A stretch of 64,000 nucleotides of DNA, taken from positions 434,001 through 498,000 of the forward strand of contig NZ_JAEQND010000001.1 of NCBI RefSeq assembly GCF_016722765.1, read 5' to 3'. This document shows, piece after piece, positions 7,948 through 16,827 of the stretch. A model generated the notes under the pieces. That model was not told the DNA's origin. It did not search any database and saw nothing but the letters and a program-made list of their open reading frames with translations. The stretch is from Ramlibacter alkalitolerans. Lineage in GTDB: Bacteria > Pseudomonadota > Gammaproteobacteria > Burkholderiales > Burkholderiaceae_C. The first letter of the stretch is position 1, and every line of letters begins with the position of its first letter. A program made the translations under genes and the position numbers.

Positions 7948-8706
7948 CTAGTGGATATCTTTCCAGAAGGCGGCGTTGAGCCGCCACACGACGACCAGCA
8001 GCAGGCCCAGGAAGAGCATGACCCAGGCACCGACGCGCACGCGGTGGTTCTGGGCCGGCTCGGCCATCCATTGCAGGTAGCCCACCAGGTCGCCGACGGC
8101 CTCGTCGTACTGCACGGAGCTCATCTGCCCCGGCGTGACCTGCTTCCAGCCCTTGAACACCTCGAGCTCGTGGCCGTGGGCCTCGGTCTTCTCGAACTGC
8201 GGCTCGCGGTCGCCCTGCAGTTCCCACAGCACGTGCGGCATGCCGACGTTGGGGAACACCAGGTTGTTCCAGCCCGTGGGCCGGGTGTCGTCGCGGTAGA
8301 ACGAGCGCATGTACGTGTACAGGTAGTCCGCGCCCGTGCCGCCGTGGCCCGCGCGCGAGCGCGCGACCAGCGTCAGGTCCGGCGGCACCGCGCCGAACCA
8401 TTCCTTGGCTTCCTTCGGGTCGATCGGCGACTTCATCGTGTCGCCGACCTTGTCGCCCACGAACAGCAGGTTGTCCTTGATCTGCTGCTCCGACAGGCCG
8501 ATGTCCTGCAGGCGGTTGAAGCGCATGAAGGCCGCCGAATGGCAGTTCAGGCAGTAGTTGACGAACAGCTTGGCGCCGTTCTGCAGGGCCGGCAGGTCGT
8601 TGGTGCGGCTGGGCGCCTTGTCCCAGGCGACCTCGCCGCCTTCGGCGGCGTGGGCGCCGTACACGCAGCCCAGCGCCAGCATCAGGGTCAGGATGATTTT
8701 TTTCAT
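7948..8706 (-). CDS. petC: Ubiquinol-cytochrome c reductase, cytochrome c1 subunit
   Basis: A 252-residue membrane-anchored cytochrome c1 of complex III. It has a cleavable signal peptide ending near HA (residue 20), haem c motif C52-L-N-C55-H56, a probable axial Met in the region MPHVLWEL, and a single C-terminal transmembrane helix (about 222-243, VGAWVMLFLGLLLVVVW) that anchors it on the periplasmic side. It takes electrons from the Rieske protein and passes them to soluble cytochrome c. It is the third gene of petABC and is followed by a terminator. Confidence 0.96.
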   Translation of the reverse strand: MKKIILTLMLALGCVYGAHAAEGGEVAWDKAPSRTNDLPALQNGAKLFVNYCLNCHSAAFMRFNRLQDIGLSEQQIKDNLLFVGDKVGDTMKSPIDPKEAKEWFGAVPPDLTLVARSRAGHGGTGADYLYTYMRSFYRDDTRPTGWNNLVFPNVGMPHVLWELQGDREPQFEKTEAHGHELEVFKGWKQVTPGQMSSVQYDEAVGDLVGYLQWMAEPAQNHRVRVGAWVMLFLGLLLVVVWRLNAAFWKDIH

Positions 8707-8726
8707 GTTGGACTCCGCTCGGCCTC

Positions 8727-10139
8727 TCAGTGCGCGAAGGTGATGCGCTCGGGCTCCGGGCGGAACTCGCCGAGGCGGCTCCACCACGGCATCAGCAGGA
8801 AGAAGCCGAAGTAGTACATCGTGCCGACCTGCGCCAGCAGCGTCTTGCCTTCCGACGGAGGCTGGATGCCGAGGTACGCGAGGATCACGAAGAAGACGAC
8901 GAAGACGCCGTACAGCCAGTAGTTCCAGCGCGGGCGGTAGCGGATCGAGCGCACCGGCGCGTGGTCCAGCCAGGGCAGGAAGAACAGGATGATGACGGCG
9001 CCGCCCATCACGACCACGCCCCAGAACTTGGCGTCGAAGGTCTTGAGCAGCACGATCGCGATCGCGGCGACCACGACCGTCACGATCTTCGCCATGAAGG
9101 ACATGCGGCTGCGGAAGAAGGCCCAGACCGCGGCCAGCGCGATGACGATCGCGAACACGTTGACCATCGGGTCGGTCGTGGCCCGCAGCATCGAGTAGAA
9201 GGGCGTGAAGTACCACACCGGTGCGATGTGCGGCGGGGTCTTCAGCGGGTCGGCCGGGATGAAGTTGTTGTACTCGAGGAAATAGCCACCGAGTTCCGGC
9301 GCGAAGAAGACGATCGCGCTGAACACCATCAGGAACACCGCCACGCCGACCATGTCGTGCACGCTGTAGTACGGGTGGAAGGGGATGCCGTCGACCGAGT
9401 GGCCCTGCGCGTCCTTCGGATAGTTCGGTCCCTTGATGTCGATGCCGTCGGGGTTGTTCGAGCCGACGTCATGCAGCGCCAGCAGGTGCGCGACCACCAG
9501 GCCCAGGAGCACGAGCGGGACCGCGATGACGTGGAAGCTGAAGAAGCGGTTCAGCGTCGCGTCGGAGACCACGTAGTCGCCGCGGATCATCAGCGCCAGG
9601 TCGGGGCCGATGAAGGGAACGGCGGAGAACAGGTTCACGATCACTTGCGCGCCCCAGTAGGACATCTGGCCCCAGGGCAGCAGGTAGCCCATGAAGGCTT
9701 CGGCCATCAGCATCAGGAAGATGGTGCAGCCGAAGATCCAGACCAGCTCGCGCGGCTTGCGGTAGCTGCCGTAGATCAGCGCCTTGAACATGTGCAGGTA
9801 CACGACGATGAAGAACGCCGACGCCCCGGTGGAGTGCATGTAGCGGATCAACCAGCCCCACGGCACGTCGCGCATGATGTACTCGACCGACGCGAAGGCG
9901 AGCGCCGCGTCCGGCTTGTAGTGCATCACCAGGAAGATGCCGGTGACGATCTGGATCACCAGCACCAGCAGCGCCAGCGAGCCGAAGAAGTACCAGAAGT
10001 TGAAGTTCTTCGGAGCGTAGTACTCCGACATGTGGACCTTGTACGAGTCGTACGCGGTCGGGAAGCGGTTGTGCAGCCAGTTGTTGACCTTCTGGCCGAC
10101 GCTGGCGTTCGGGGAGATTTCCTTGAATTCAGCAGCCAT
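8727..10139 (-). CDS. petB: Ubiquinol-cytochrome c reductase, cytochrome b subunit
   Basis: A 470-residue integral membrane protein, full length for a fused cytochrome b of complex III, with eight or more hydrophobic helices. The Qo-site PEWY-type motif appears as APVWYFTPFYSMLR, and the paired His ligands of the two b haems lie in helices B and D (for example MHSTGASAFFIVVYLHMFKA). The start MAAEFKEIS (10139) is preferred over an upstream in-frame GTG at 10151 that would overlap petA. It lies 4 bases after petA. Confidence 0.95.
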   Translation of the reverse strand: MAAEFKEISPNASVGQKVNNWLHNRFPTAYDSYKVHMSEYYAPKNFNFWYFFGSLALLVLVIQIVTGIFLVMHYKPDAALAFASVEYIMRDVPWGWLIRYMHSTGASAFFIVVYLHMFKALIYGSYRKPRELVWIFGCTIFLMLMAEAFMGYLLPWGQMSYWGAQVIVNLFSAVPFIGPDLALMIRGDYVVSDATLNRFFSFHVIAVPLVLLGLVVAHLLALHDVGSNNPDGIDIKGPNYPKDAQGHSVDGIPFHPYYSVHDMVGVAVFLMVFSAIVFFAPELGGYFLEYNNFIPADPLKTPPHIAPVWYFTPFYSMLRATTDPMVNVFAIVIALAAVWAFFRSRMSFMAKIVTVVVAAIAIVLLKTFDAKFWGVVVMGGAVIILFFLPWLDHAPVRSIRYRPRWNYWLYGVFVVFFVILAYLGIQPPSEGKTLLAQVGTMYYFGFFLLMPWWSRLGEFRPEPERITFAH

Positions 10140-10143
10140 GGCT

Positions 10144-10743
10144 TCAGGCACTCTTCTTGTCTTCGCCGATCACGATGCGCGAGTCCGACAGGTACATGTG
10201 CGGAGGCACTTCGAGGTTGTCCGGCGCGGGCTTGTTCTTGAAGACGCGGCCGGCCAGGTCGAAGGTGGAGCCGTGGCACGGGCACAGGAAGCCGCCCTGC
10301 CAGTCGTCCGGCAGCGAGGGCTGCGGGCCGGGCTGGAACTTGTCGGTCGGCGAGCACCCGAGGTGCGTGCAGATGCCGACCACCACCAGGTACTCGGGCT
10401 TGATCGAACGCCCTTCGTTCTTGGCATAGTCGGGGATCGGGTAGGCCGTGCGCTTGGACTCGGGGTCGGCGACCTCGCTGTCCAGTTTCTTCAGGCCGGC
10501 GATCTGCTCGGGGGTGCGGCGCACGATCCACACCGGCTTGCCGCGCCATTCCACGGTCATCTTCTGGCCGGGTTGCAGCGCCGAGATGTCGACTTCGACG
10601 GGGGCGCCGGCAGCCTTGGCGCGTTCGGAGGGCTGGAAGCTGCTGACGAAGGGCACCGCAGTGAAACCTGCGCCCACCGCCCCGACGCAGCTGGACGCGA
10701 TCAGCCACGTCCGTTTGCTGGCGTCCACCGTGGAGTTGCTCAT
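10144..10743 (-). CDS. petA: Ubiquinol-cytochrome c reductase, Rieske iron-sulfur subunit
   Basis: A 199-residue protein with an N-terminal helix (about 12-32, with a KRTWL start resembling a Tat-type anchor) and a C-terminal Rieske domain. The [2Fe-2S] ligands are in CTHLGC and CPCHGS, about 20 residues apart as in the family. It carries electrons from quinol to cytochrome c1. First gene of petABC, with a GAGG site before ATG 10743. A TACAAT-like -10 lies about 45 bases upstream, but no matching -35 was seen. Confidence 0.96.
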   Translation of the reverse strand: MSNSTVDASKRTWLIASSCVGAVGAGFTAVPFVSSFQPSERAKAAGAPVEVDISALQPGQKMTVEWRGKPVWIVRRTPEQIAGLKKLDSEVADPESKRTAYPIPDYAKNEGRSIKPEYLVVVGICTHLGCSPTDKFQPGPQPSLPDDWQGGFLCPCHGSTFDLAGRVFKNKPAPDNLEVPPHMYLSDSRIVIGEDKKSA

Positions 10744-10837
10744 GGGGTCCTCGAGGATCTTTTGCTGTTTAAGGGTCAACCCGCGATTGTAGCGGAGCGT
10801 GTCAAGGCCCCCGCCGGCGCCCGACACTTGCACCACG

Positions 10838-10865
10838 CTGACAGCGCACCGGGTTGACGCATACT
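10838..10865 (+). promoter_or_regulatory. Candidate mscL promoter
   Basis: CTGACA (10838-10843; five of six) and CATACT (10860-10865; four of six) are separated by 16 bases and lie 30 bases before the mscL start. Judged by eye. Confidence 0.35.
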
Positions 10866-10894
10866 CGCGTCCCATGACAACGCGAGGAGCCTCC

Positions 10895-11344
10895 ATGAAG
10901 CTGCTGAACGAGTTCCGCGAGTTCGCGGTCAAGGGCAACGTGGTCGACCTGGCCGTCGGCGTCATCATCGGCGCCGCGTTCAGCAAGATCGTGGACTCGC
11001 TGGTCGGCGACGTGATCATGCCGGTCATCAGCCGGATCATCGGCCGCCTGGATTTCTCGAATCGCTTCTTCCTGCTGGGGGACGTGCCCGCAGGCACGCC
11101 GATGACGCTGGACGCGCTGAAGAAGGCCGGCGTCCCCGTGCTGGCCTGGGGCAACTTCATCACCGTGGCGCTGAACTTCCTGATCCTGGCGTTCGTGATC
11201 TTCCTGATGGTCAAGCAGATCAACCGGCTGCGGCGCCTGCACACCGGCGAGGCCGCGCCCGCCCCGGCGGAGGAACCGGCGCCGCCGCCGGAGGACGTGC
11301 TGCTGCTGCGGGAGATCCGGGACAGCTTGAGGGTGCGGGTGTAG
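10895..11344 (+). CDS. mscL: Large-conductance mechanosensitive channel MscL
   Basis: A 149-residue membrane protein opening with the family signature [22 protein letters not shown]. The first pore helix is about 15-45 and the second about 88-110 ([19 protein letters not shown]), with an acidic C-terminal bundle. The homopentamer opens under membrane tension to release solutes during osmotic downshock. ATG 10895 has GAGGAG 5 bases upstream; the longer frame from 10799 has no family support. It diverges from petA and is followed by a palindromic repeat. Confidence 0.96.
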   Translation: MKLLNEFREFAVKGNVVDLAVGVIIGAAFSKIVDSLVGDVIMPVISRIIGRLDFSNRFFLLGDVPAGTPMTLDALKKAGVPVLAWGNFITVALNFLILAFVIFLMVKQINRLRRLHTGEAAPAPAEEPAPPPEDVLLLREIRDSLRVRV

Positions 11345-11376
11345 GCTGGAGCGGCTCGCACGGGCTGGCGGTGCGC

Positions 11377-11474
11377 GTAGGCTGGCGGTGAGCCGCGCAG
11401 CGCGCGAACCCCAGCGATGGCGCGAAGCGCTGGGGTTCGCGGCGCGCTGCGCGCGCGCTCACCGCCAGCCTACG
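11377..11474. repeat. REP-like palindrome, copy 1 (GTAGGCTGGCGGTGAGCC family)
   Basis: A long imperfect palindrome. The left arm begins GTAGGCTGGCGGTGAGCC and runs to GAACCCCAGC; the right arm is its near reverse complement, ending CACCGCCAGCCTAC. A truncated extra start (GTAGGCTGGAGCGG) precedes it at 11341. Related copies lie at 34565-34643 and 57834-57872. It sits between the convergent genes mscL and pdxA, where its hairpin could stop transcription from both sides. Confidence 0.85.
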
Positions 11475-11493
11475 CAATCACCCCATCACGCAG

Positions 11494-12510
11494 TCACGAA
11501 TTCCCCGCCAGCCTCCGCGCCATCCCGATCGCCGCGCACAGGCTCGCCGCATCCGCCGTGCCCGTGCCCGCGATGTCGAACGCCGTGCCGTGATCCGGGC
11601 TCGTGCGCACCAGCGGCAGCCCCAGCGTCACGTTCACGCCCTTCTCCACCCCCAGGTACTTCACCGGGATCAGGCCCTGGTCGTGGTACATCGCGACCAC
11701 GACGTCGAACTCGCCGCGGCGCGCGCGCATGAACACCGTGTCGGGTGCGAAAGGGCCGTGGACATCGAGGCCGGCGGCCTGCGCATCGCGCATCGCCGGC
11801 ACGATCACCTCGATCTCCTCGCGGCCGAACAGACCGCCTTCGCCCGCGTGCGGATTGAGGCCGGCAACGGCGATGCGCGGACGCCGGCCCAGCATGGCCG
11901 CGAGCGCCGCATCGGTGATGCGCAGCGTCTCGCGCACGTTGGCGAAGGTCACGGCCTCGAGCGCAGCGCGCAGCGCCACGTGGATGCTCACCAGCACCGT
12001 GCGCAGTTCATCGTTGGCCAGCATCATGCGCACCGGCATCCGGTCCAGCCCGACGCCGGCATGGGCGGCCGCCTCGGCCTGCAGCAGCTCGGTGTGCCCC
12101 GGGTACGGCAGGCCCGCGGCCGCCAGCGCCTCCTTGTGCAGCGGCGCCGTGACCACTCCGGCGATCTCGCCGCGCAGCGCCGCGCTCGCGGCCCACAGCA
12201 CCGCCTTCGCCGCCACGCGCCCGGCGGCTTCGCTCACGACGCCCCAGGCGGGCAGCGGATCGAGCGGCGCACCGACCTGCAGCACCGGGATGCAACGCGG
12301 CGGCACCTGCGCAGCCTCGGGCACGGAAGCGATCAGCGCGATGGGCAGCGGCGGGCCCCCGCCCGCGATCGCGGCTGCGCCGCGGCGCATGCAGGCCACG
12401 TCGCCGGCGACGAAACAGCCTGCAGTGAGCGCCTGTTCCGCGAAAGCCTTGGCAATGATCTCCGGGCCTATGCCCGCCGGATCGCCGATCGTGATCGCGA
12501 GCGGCTTCAC
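11494..12510 (-). CDS. pdxA: 4-hydroxythreonine-4-phosphate dehydrogenase
   Basis: A 338-residue NAD-dependent enzyme of the DXP-dependent pyridoxal phosphate pathway. Family blocks are present: ITIGDPAGIGPEI at the N-terminus, TAPLHKEAL, GHTELL, GLNPHAGEGG, YHDQGLIPVK and RTSPDHGTAFDIAG. The His and Asp metal ligands lie in these blocks. The start is a GTG at 12510 overlapping the TGA of the upstream Nif3-like gene (GTGA), so the two are coupled. Confidence 0.95.
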   Translation of the reverse strand: MKPLAITIGDPAGIGPEIIAKAFAEQALTAGCFVAGDVACMRRGAAAIAGGGPPLPIALIASVPEAAQVPPRCIPVLQVGAPLDPLPAWGVVSEAAGRVAAKAVLWAASAALRGEIAGVVTAPLHKEALAAAGLPYPGHTELLQAEAAAHAGVGLDRMPVRMMLANDELRTVLVSIHVALRAALEAVTFANVRETLRITDAALAAMLGRRPRIAVAGLNPHAGEGGLFGREEIEVIVPAMRDAQAAGLDVHGPFAPDTVFMRARRGEFDVVVAMYHDQGLIPVKYLGVEKGVNVTLGLPLVRTSPDHGTAFDIAGTGTADAASLCAAIGMARRLAGNS

Positions 12511-13265
12511 GCGGGATTCCCGATGTCGACGAACTCGTGCGCGATCCCGAACTGCCGCGCGACGTGCGCCGCCACCGCCGGCGCGCCATAGCGCTCGCTC
12601 GCATGGTGGCCGCAGGCGATGAAGGTCACGCCGCATTCGCGCGCGTAGTGCGCCTGCGGCTCGGAGATCTCGCCGGTGAGGAAGGCCTGCGCGCCGGCGG
12701 CGATGGCCGCCTCGAAGTACGACTGCGCACCGCCCGTGCACCAGGCGATGCGCCGCAGCGGCCCGGGCGCGCCGGCCACGCAGGTGACCGAGCGGCCGAG
12801 TGCCGCGCCGACATGCCGGGCCAGCGCCTCGTTGTCCGCGAAGGCCCCGCCGTCGCTGCGCTCACCGAGGAAGCCGAGGTCCTGCTCGCCGAAGCGCGCG
12901 CTCGCCGCCAGCCCGAGCTGCCGGCCGAGCTGCGCGTTGTTGCCCAGCTCGGGATGCGCATCGAGCGGCAGGTGGTAGGCGTACAGGTTGATGTCGTGCG
13001 CCAGCAGCAGCGCCAGCCGCTGCTTCATCCAGCCGGTGACGCGCCCGTCCTGGCCGCGCCAGAAGAGGCCGTGGTGCACGAAGATCGCGTCCGCCTCGCG
13101 CGCGATGGCCGCCTCGATCAGCGCCCGGCTGGCGGTGACCCCCGAGACGATGCGGCCCACCTGTTCGCGGCCCTCGACCTGCAGCCCGTTGGGGCCGTAG
13201 TCCTTGAAGCGCTCCGGCGCCAGCAGGGTGTCGAAGGCTTGCAGCAGGTCGCTCCGGTGCGTCAT
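12507..13265 (-). CDS. Nif3-like dinuclear metal centre protein
   Basis: A 252-residue protein of the Nif3/GTP cyclohydrolase I type 2 group. Metal-binding blocks are FVHHGLFWRG near residue 65, YAYHLPLDAHPELGNN near residue 98, and the C-terminal ACGHHASERYG. The family binds two metal ions, but its biological role is unsettled. It lies in one operon with pdxA, which overlaps its stop by 4 bases. It diverges from the GGDEF-like gene. Confidence 0.9.
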   Translation of the reverse strand: MTHRSDLLQAFDTLLAPERFKDYGPNGLQVEGREQVGRIVSGVTASRALIEAAIAREADAIFVHHGLFWRGQDGRVTGWMKQRLALLLAHDINLYAYHLPLDAHPELGNNAQLGRQLGLAASARFGEQDLGFLGERSDGGAFADNEALARHVGAALGRSVTCVAGAPGPLRRIAWCTGGAQSYFEAAIAAGAQAFLTGEISEPQAHYARECGVTFIACGHHASERYGAPAVAAHVARQFGIAHEFVDIGNPA

Positions 13266-13354
13266 GGGGGAAAGGTCACAAGGTTCAGGCCGCATTCTGC
13301 TACGGCGCCGCGCGCGGGACGGCGCGAACATCGCGCCTCCTGCAAGGAGCCGCG

Positions 13355-14623
13355 ATGGACACGCTGATGCTGATGCTGTGGTGCATGGCCCTGGGCGCGA
13401 TCGGCGCGGTGGCGCTCGCCCGCATGGGCGACCTGGCGGCCCGCCCCAGCCTGGCCAAGCTGCGGGCGGTCGGCTACCACCTGAGCGTGTTCCTGCTGGT
13501 GCTCGTGCTCAGCGGGGTGCTGCGCCAGGCGGTGCACCCGGGCGCCCGCTGGCTGCAGGCGCTGCAGGTGCTGGCCGGCCCGGTGTGCGTGGGCCTCGCC
13601 AACTTCTGGATCCACGGCTGGCTCGCAGCGGCGCAACGCGATCGGCTCATGGCCGGCGTGCTGCGCTGCTCCGCCTTCGCCCTGCCGCTGCTCGCGCTCG
13701 CCGTGCCGTGGGTGGTGCCGCAGGAACTGCAGTTGCCCATGGCGCTGGCGCTGTCGCTGGCCGGCAGCGGCGTGACCTGCTGGCTGGCCTTCCGTGCCTG
13801 GATGCACGGCGACCGCTTGGCCCTGGTCATGACGGCCGGCTGCCTGCTCGCGCTGCCGGCCCTGGGCGGCCTGTACGCCATCGCCATGCACCCGGGCGTG
13901 TGGTGGCCCGTCGCACAGGGGGTCGTCGCGCTGGCCGTCACCCTGGGCAACGCGCTCACCGGCCGCATGCTGTGGCAGCGCGAGCGCCACGTGTGGCGCA
14001 CCCGCGAGACGGGCAGCGCCCCGGCGGTGGACCCGGTCACCCGGCTGCACAGCAGCGCGGCGCTGGTGCAGCGCCTGGTGCAGTCGCAGCAGCGCCGGCT
14101 GCGCACGCGGCGCGAAGGCGCCATGCTGGCCGTGACCGTGTTCGACGCCGAGCGCATCGCCACGCAGGTGGGCGCGGCCGGCCTCAACGAGGTGTGGATG
14201 GCGGTCGCGGCGCGCGTGCAGCGCCAGGTCGGCGTGATGAACCCGGTGGGCCGCTACTGGGACCGCTGCTTCGTCGCACTGGTCGAGACCATCCCCGACC
14301 GCGGCTGGCTGCGCGGCTTCGGGCTGCGGCTGGCCGCCAGCCTGCGCAAGCCGATCGAGGTGACCGGGCGCGACGGCGAGCCGGTGCGGGTGCAGGTCGA
14401 AGCCGGCGTCGGCGTGGTCCACCTGGCCGCAGTCCACCCCGAAGTCGAGGACGTGCTCGACGAGGTGCAGCGCCTCGCGGAAGCGGCACGCGCCATGCCG
14501 TCGCGCGCGGCAGCGCCGGACGCGGCCAGCGGCCGCCCGGTGCCCATCGAGCAAGCCCGCTGGGGGCGCCGCCAGCGGCGCCGGCGCGCACCCGTCGCGG
14601 CCCCCGATCTGGCACTCCAATAG
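13355..14623 (+). CDS. Membrane protein with degenerate GGDEF domain
   Basis: A 422-residue protein. The first 205 residues hold about six hydrophobic helices. A GGDEF-like domain follows from about residue 225: it begins DPVTRLHSSAALVQRL (compare DPLTGLxNR) and has the VxxFD strand as VTVFDAER. The active-site hairpin normally reading GGDEF is YWDRCF (about 304-309), so the catalytic Gly-Gly and Glu are gone and diguanylate cyclase activity is not expected. An Arg-rich tail closes the protein. It may be a sensor or scaffold. An AAGGAG site lies 5 bases before ATG 13355. No partner gene is obvious. Confidence 0.75.
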   Translation: MDTLMLMLWCMALGAIGAVALARMGDLAARPSLAKLRAVGYHLSVFLLVLVLSGVLRQAVHPGARWLQALQVLAGPVCVGLANFWIHGWLAAAQRDRLMAGVLRCSAFALPLLALAVPWVVPQELQLPMALALSLAGSGVTCWLAFRAWMHGDRLALVMTAGCLLALPALGGLYAIAMHPGVWWPVAQGVVALAVTLGNALTGRMLWQRERHVWRTRETGSAPAVDPVTRLHSSAALVQRLVQSQQRRLRTRREGAMLAVTVFDAERIATQVGAAGLNEVWMAVAARVQRQVGVMNPVGRYWDRCFVALVETIPDRGWLRGFGLRLAASLRKPIEVTGRDGEPVRVQVEAGVGVVHLAAVHPEVEDVLDEVQRLAEAARAMPSRAAAPDAASGRPVPIEQARWGRRQRRRRAPVAAPDLALQ

Positions 14624-14688
14624 CGGCGGAATCAGCCCAGCGGGGCCCTGCATCCCGCATACACTTGGGCTTTCCGCAACCCCGACCC

Positions 14689-15858
14689 ATGCGACGCTAC
14701 TGGCTCGTCTTCTCGCAGGCGGTGACCATCCTGCTGGCCGCGTACTTCGTCGTGATCACGATGAAGCCGGAATGGCTCAATCGCCGCCCGGTCACGACCG
14801 CCTCCACCGGCATCTCGCTGCAGGAGGCGCCCACCTTGCCCGGCGCGCCGGCGCCCCCGGGCAGCTTCCGTTCGGCGGCCCAGAAGGCGTCGCAGGCGGT
14901 GGTGAGCATCAACACCAGCAAGGCGGCCGACCGGCCCTCTTCCAGCGATCCGTGGTTCCGCTTCTTCTTCGGCGACCAGGGCGCGGTGCCGCAAAGCGGG
15001 CTGGGCAGCGGCGTGATCATCAGCCCCGACGGCTTCATCCTCACCAACAACCACGTGGTCGAAGGCGCCACCGAGATCGAGGTCGCCCTCAACGACAGCC
15101 GCAAGGCGCGCGCGAAGGTCATAGGGACCGACCCCGAGACGGACCTCGCGATCCTGAAGGTGAACGCCGACCGCCTGCCGGTGATGACCCTGGGGAACTC
15201 CGACGCGCTGCAGGTCGGCGACCAGGTGCTCGCCATCGGCAATCCCTTCGGCGTCGGCCTCACCGTCACCAGCGGCATCGTCAGCGCACTGGGGCGCAAC
15301 CAGCTGGGGATCAACACCTTCGAGAACTTCATCCAGACCGATGCGGCCATCAATCCCGGCAACTCGGGCGGTGCGCTGGTGGACGTCAACGGCAACCTGA
15401 TGGGGATCAACACCGCGATCTACTCGCGCTCCGGCGGCAGCATGGGCATCGGCTTCGCCATCCCCGTGTCGACGGCCAAGCTGGTGCTGGAGGGCATCGT
15501 CAAGGACGGCGTGGTGACGCGCGGCTGGATCGGCGTGGAGCCCGCGGACCTGTCGCCCGAGCTGATGGAAACCTTCGGCGTCAAGGCGAAGAAGGGCGTG
15601 CTGATCACGGGCGTGCTGCAGAACGGCCCGGCGGCGCAGGCCGGCGTGAAGCCGGGAGACGTCGTCGTGCAGGTGGGCGACAAGGATGTCGCCAACGTGT
15701 CGGAACTGCTGTCCACCGTGGCCGCGCTGAAGCCGGGCAACGCCACCCATTTCAAGCTGCAGCGGCGCGAGGACAACGTCGACGTGACCGTCACGCCGGG
15801 CAAGCGGCCCAAGCCGAAGCAGCCGGCACCGCAGCTGCCGGGCTTGCCGGGGCGGTAG
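14689..15858 (+). CDS. DegS-like trypsin-type periplasmic serine protease with one PDZ domain
   Basis: A 389-residue S1C protease. An uncleaved N-terminal membrane anchor (about 7-24, AVTILLAAYFVVI) is followed by the protease domain with the triad H122 (TNNHVVEG), D152 (ETDLAIL) and S226 (GNSGGAL). A single PDZ domain covers about residues 280-370. One PDZ and a membrane anchor match DegS, which cleaves anti-sigma factors in envelope stress, rather than DegP/DegQ with two PDZ domains. In Burkholderiales this gene is often found upstream of tatC, as here, though convergent. The Pro/Lys-rich C-terminal tail is ordinary. Confidence 0.92.
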   Translation: MRRYWLVFSQAVTILLAAYFVVITMKPEWLNRRPVTTASTGISLQEAPTLPGAPAPPGSFRSAAQKASQAVVSINTSKAADRPSSSDPWFRFFFGDQGAVPQSGLGSGVIISPDGFILTNNHVVEGATEIEVALNDSRKARAKVIGTDPETDLAILKVNADRLPVMTLGNSDALQVGDQVLAIGNPFGVGLTVTSGIVSALGRNQLGINTFENFIQTDAAINPGNSGGALVDVNGNLMGINTAIYSRSGGSMGIGFAIPVSTAKLVLEGIVKDGVVTRGWIGVEPADLSPELMETFGVKAKKGVLITGVLQNGPAAQAGVKPGDVVVQVGDKDVANVSELLSTVAALKPGNATHFKLQRREDNVDVTVTPGKRPKPKQPAPQLPGLPGR

Positions 15859-15862
15859 GAAG

Positions 15863-15941
15863 GCATGGATCCCCGCCTGCGCGGGGATGACGGCGCTCTT
15901 CGCTGCGGGCATGGATCCCCGCCTGCGCGGGGATGACGGCG
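15863..15941. repeat. Two tandem copies of a GGATCCCCGCCTGCGCGGGGATGACGG element
   Basis: A 33-base unit starting GCATGGATCCCC occurs at 15863-15895 and again, 46 bases further, at 15909-15941. Each contains a CCCCGC/GCGGGG hairpin. Short CTTCGCTGCGCCGTCCC repeats follow to about 15980. The block separates the convergent protease and tatC genes and may act as a bidirectional terminator. Elements of this type are common between genes in Comamonadaceae. Confidence 0.8.
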
Positions 15942-15989
15942 TACTTCGCTGCGCCGTCCCTTCGCTGCGCCGTCCCCTTCCCTACGCCG

Positions 15990-16787
15990 TCACTTCGCGG
16001 CGGCTTCGCCCGATTCTTCTTCGGGTGCCTTGGAGTGCTTGACGAACAGTTGCGCGGCCCAGATCCCCAGTTCGTACAGCAGCACCATCGGGATCGCCAG
16101 CGCGAGCTGCGAGACGACGTCCGGCGGCGTGATCACGGCGGCGATGATGAAGGCCAGCACCACGAAGTAGCCGCGGAATTCCTTGAGCTTGGCCACCGTG
16201 ATCATCTCGAAGCGCACCAGCAGCATCACCACGATGGGCACCTGGAAGGCCAGGCCGAAGGCGAGGTAGAGCCCCAGGATCGCCTCCACGTACGAGGCGA
16301 TGTCGGGCGTGGCCGCCACGCTGGCCGGCGTGAAGCCCTGGATGAACGCGAACATCCGATCAAGCACGAAGAACTGCACGAACGCGATGCCGCCATAGGC
16401 CAGCAGGCTGCCGAACAGGATCAGCGGCAGCGCGAACTTCTTCTCGTGGCTGTACAGGCCGGGCGCCACGAAGGCCCACAGCTGGTACATCAGCCAGGGC
16501 AGCACCAGCAGCACCGCCACCAGCAGCAGCACCTTGAGCGGCACGAAGAAGGGGGAGAACACGCCGACGGCGATCAGCTTCGCGTCCGGCGGCATGTGGG
16601 CGCGGATCGGGCGCGCGATGAAGTCGATCAGGCCGTTCGGCCCCGGCCAGATCGCCAGGGCGATGATGGCGGCGGCGATCCCGTAGATGCAGTAGATCAG
16701 CCGGTCGCGCAGCTCCATGAGGTGCGCGACGAAGGGCTGCTCCGTACCGGCGAGTTCGTCTTCCTTGTCGACTTGGGGATCGGGCAT
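15990..16787 (-). CDS. tatC: Sec-independent translocase subunit TatC
   Basis: A 265-residue membrane protein with six hydrophobic helices and the family's N-terminal cytoplasmic signature FVAHLMELRDRLIYC. The first periplasmic loop contains ARPIRAHMPPDAKLIAVGVFSPFFVPLK, split here by PPDAK; helix 5-6 contains AAVITPPDVVSQLALAIPM. TatC recognises the twin-arginine signal peptide together with TatB. It is the last gene of tatABC. The start MPDPQVDKED (16787) is taken; the longer frame overlaps tatB without family support. Confidence 0.96.
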   Translation of the reverse strand: MPDPQVDKEDELAGTEQPFVAHLMELRDRLIYCIYGIAAAIIALAIWPGPNGLIDFIARPIRAHMPPDAKLIAVGVFSPFFVPLKVLLLVAVLLVLPWLMYQLWAFVAPGLYSHEKKFALPLILFGSLLAYGGIAFVQFFVLDRMFAFIQGFTPASVAATPDIASYVEAILGLYLAFGLAFQVPIVVMLLVRFEMITVAKLKEFRGYFVVLAFIIAAVITPPDVVSQLALAIPMVLLYELGIWAAQLFVKHSKAPEEESGEAAAK

Positions 16788-16827
16788 GAGGATCGGCTGG
16801 CGCCCGTTCTGGGGGGCGCGGCCGCTT

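Noticed and set aside
10786-10805. TTGACA and TACAAT on the minus strand as a petA promoter pair
   Set aside because: They are only 8 bases apart, which is too close for a sigma-70 promoter. The -10-like box may still be used with another -35.
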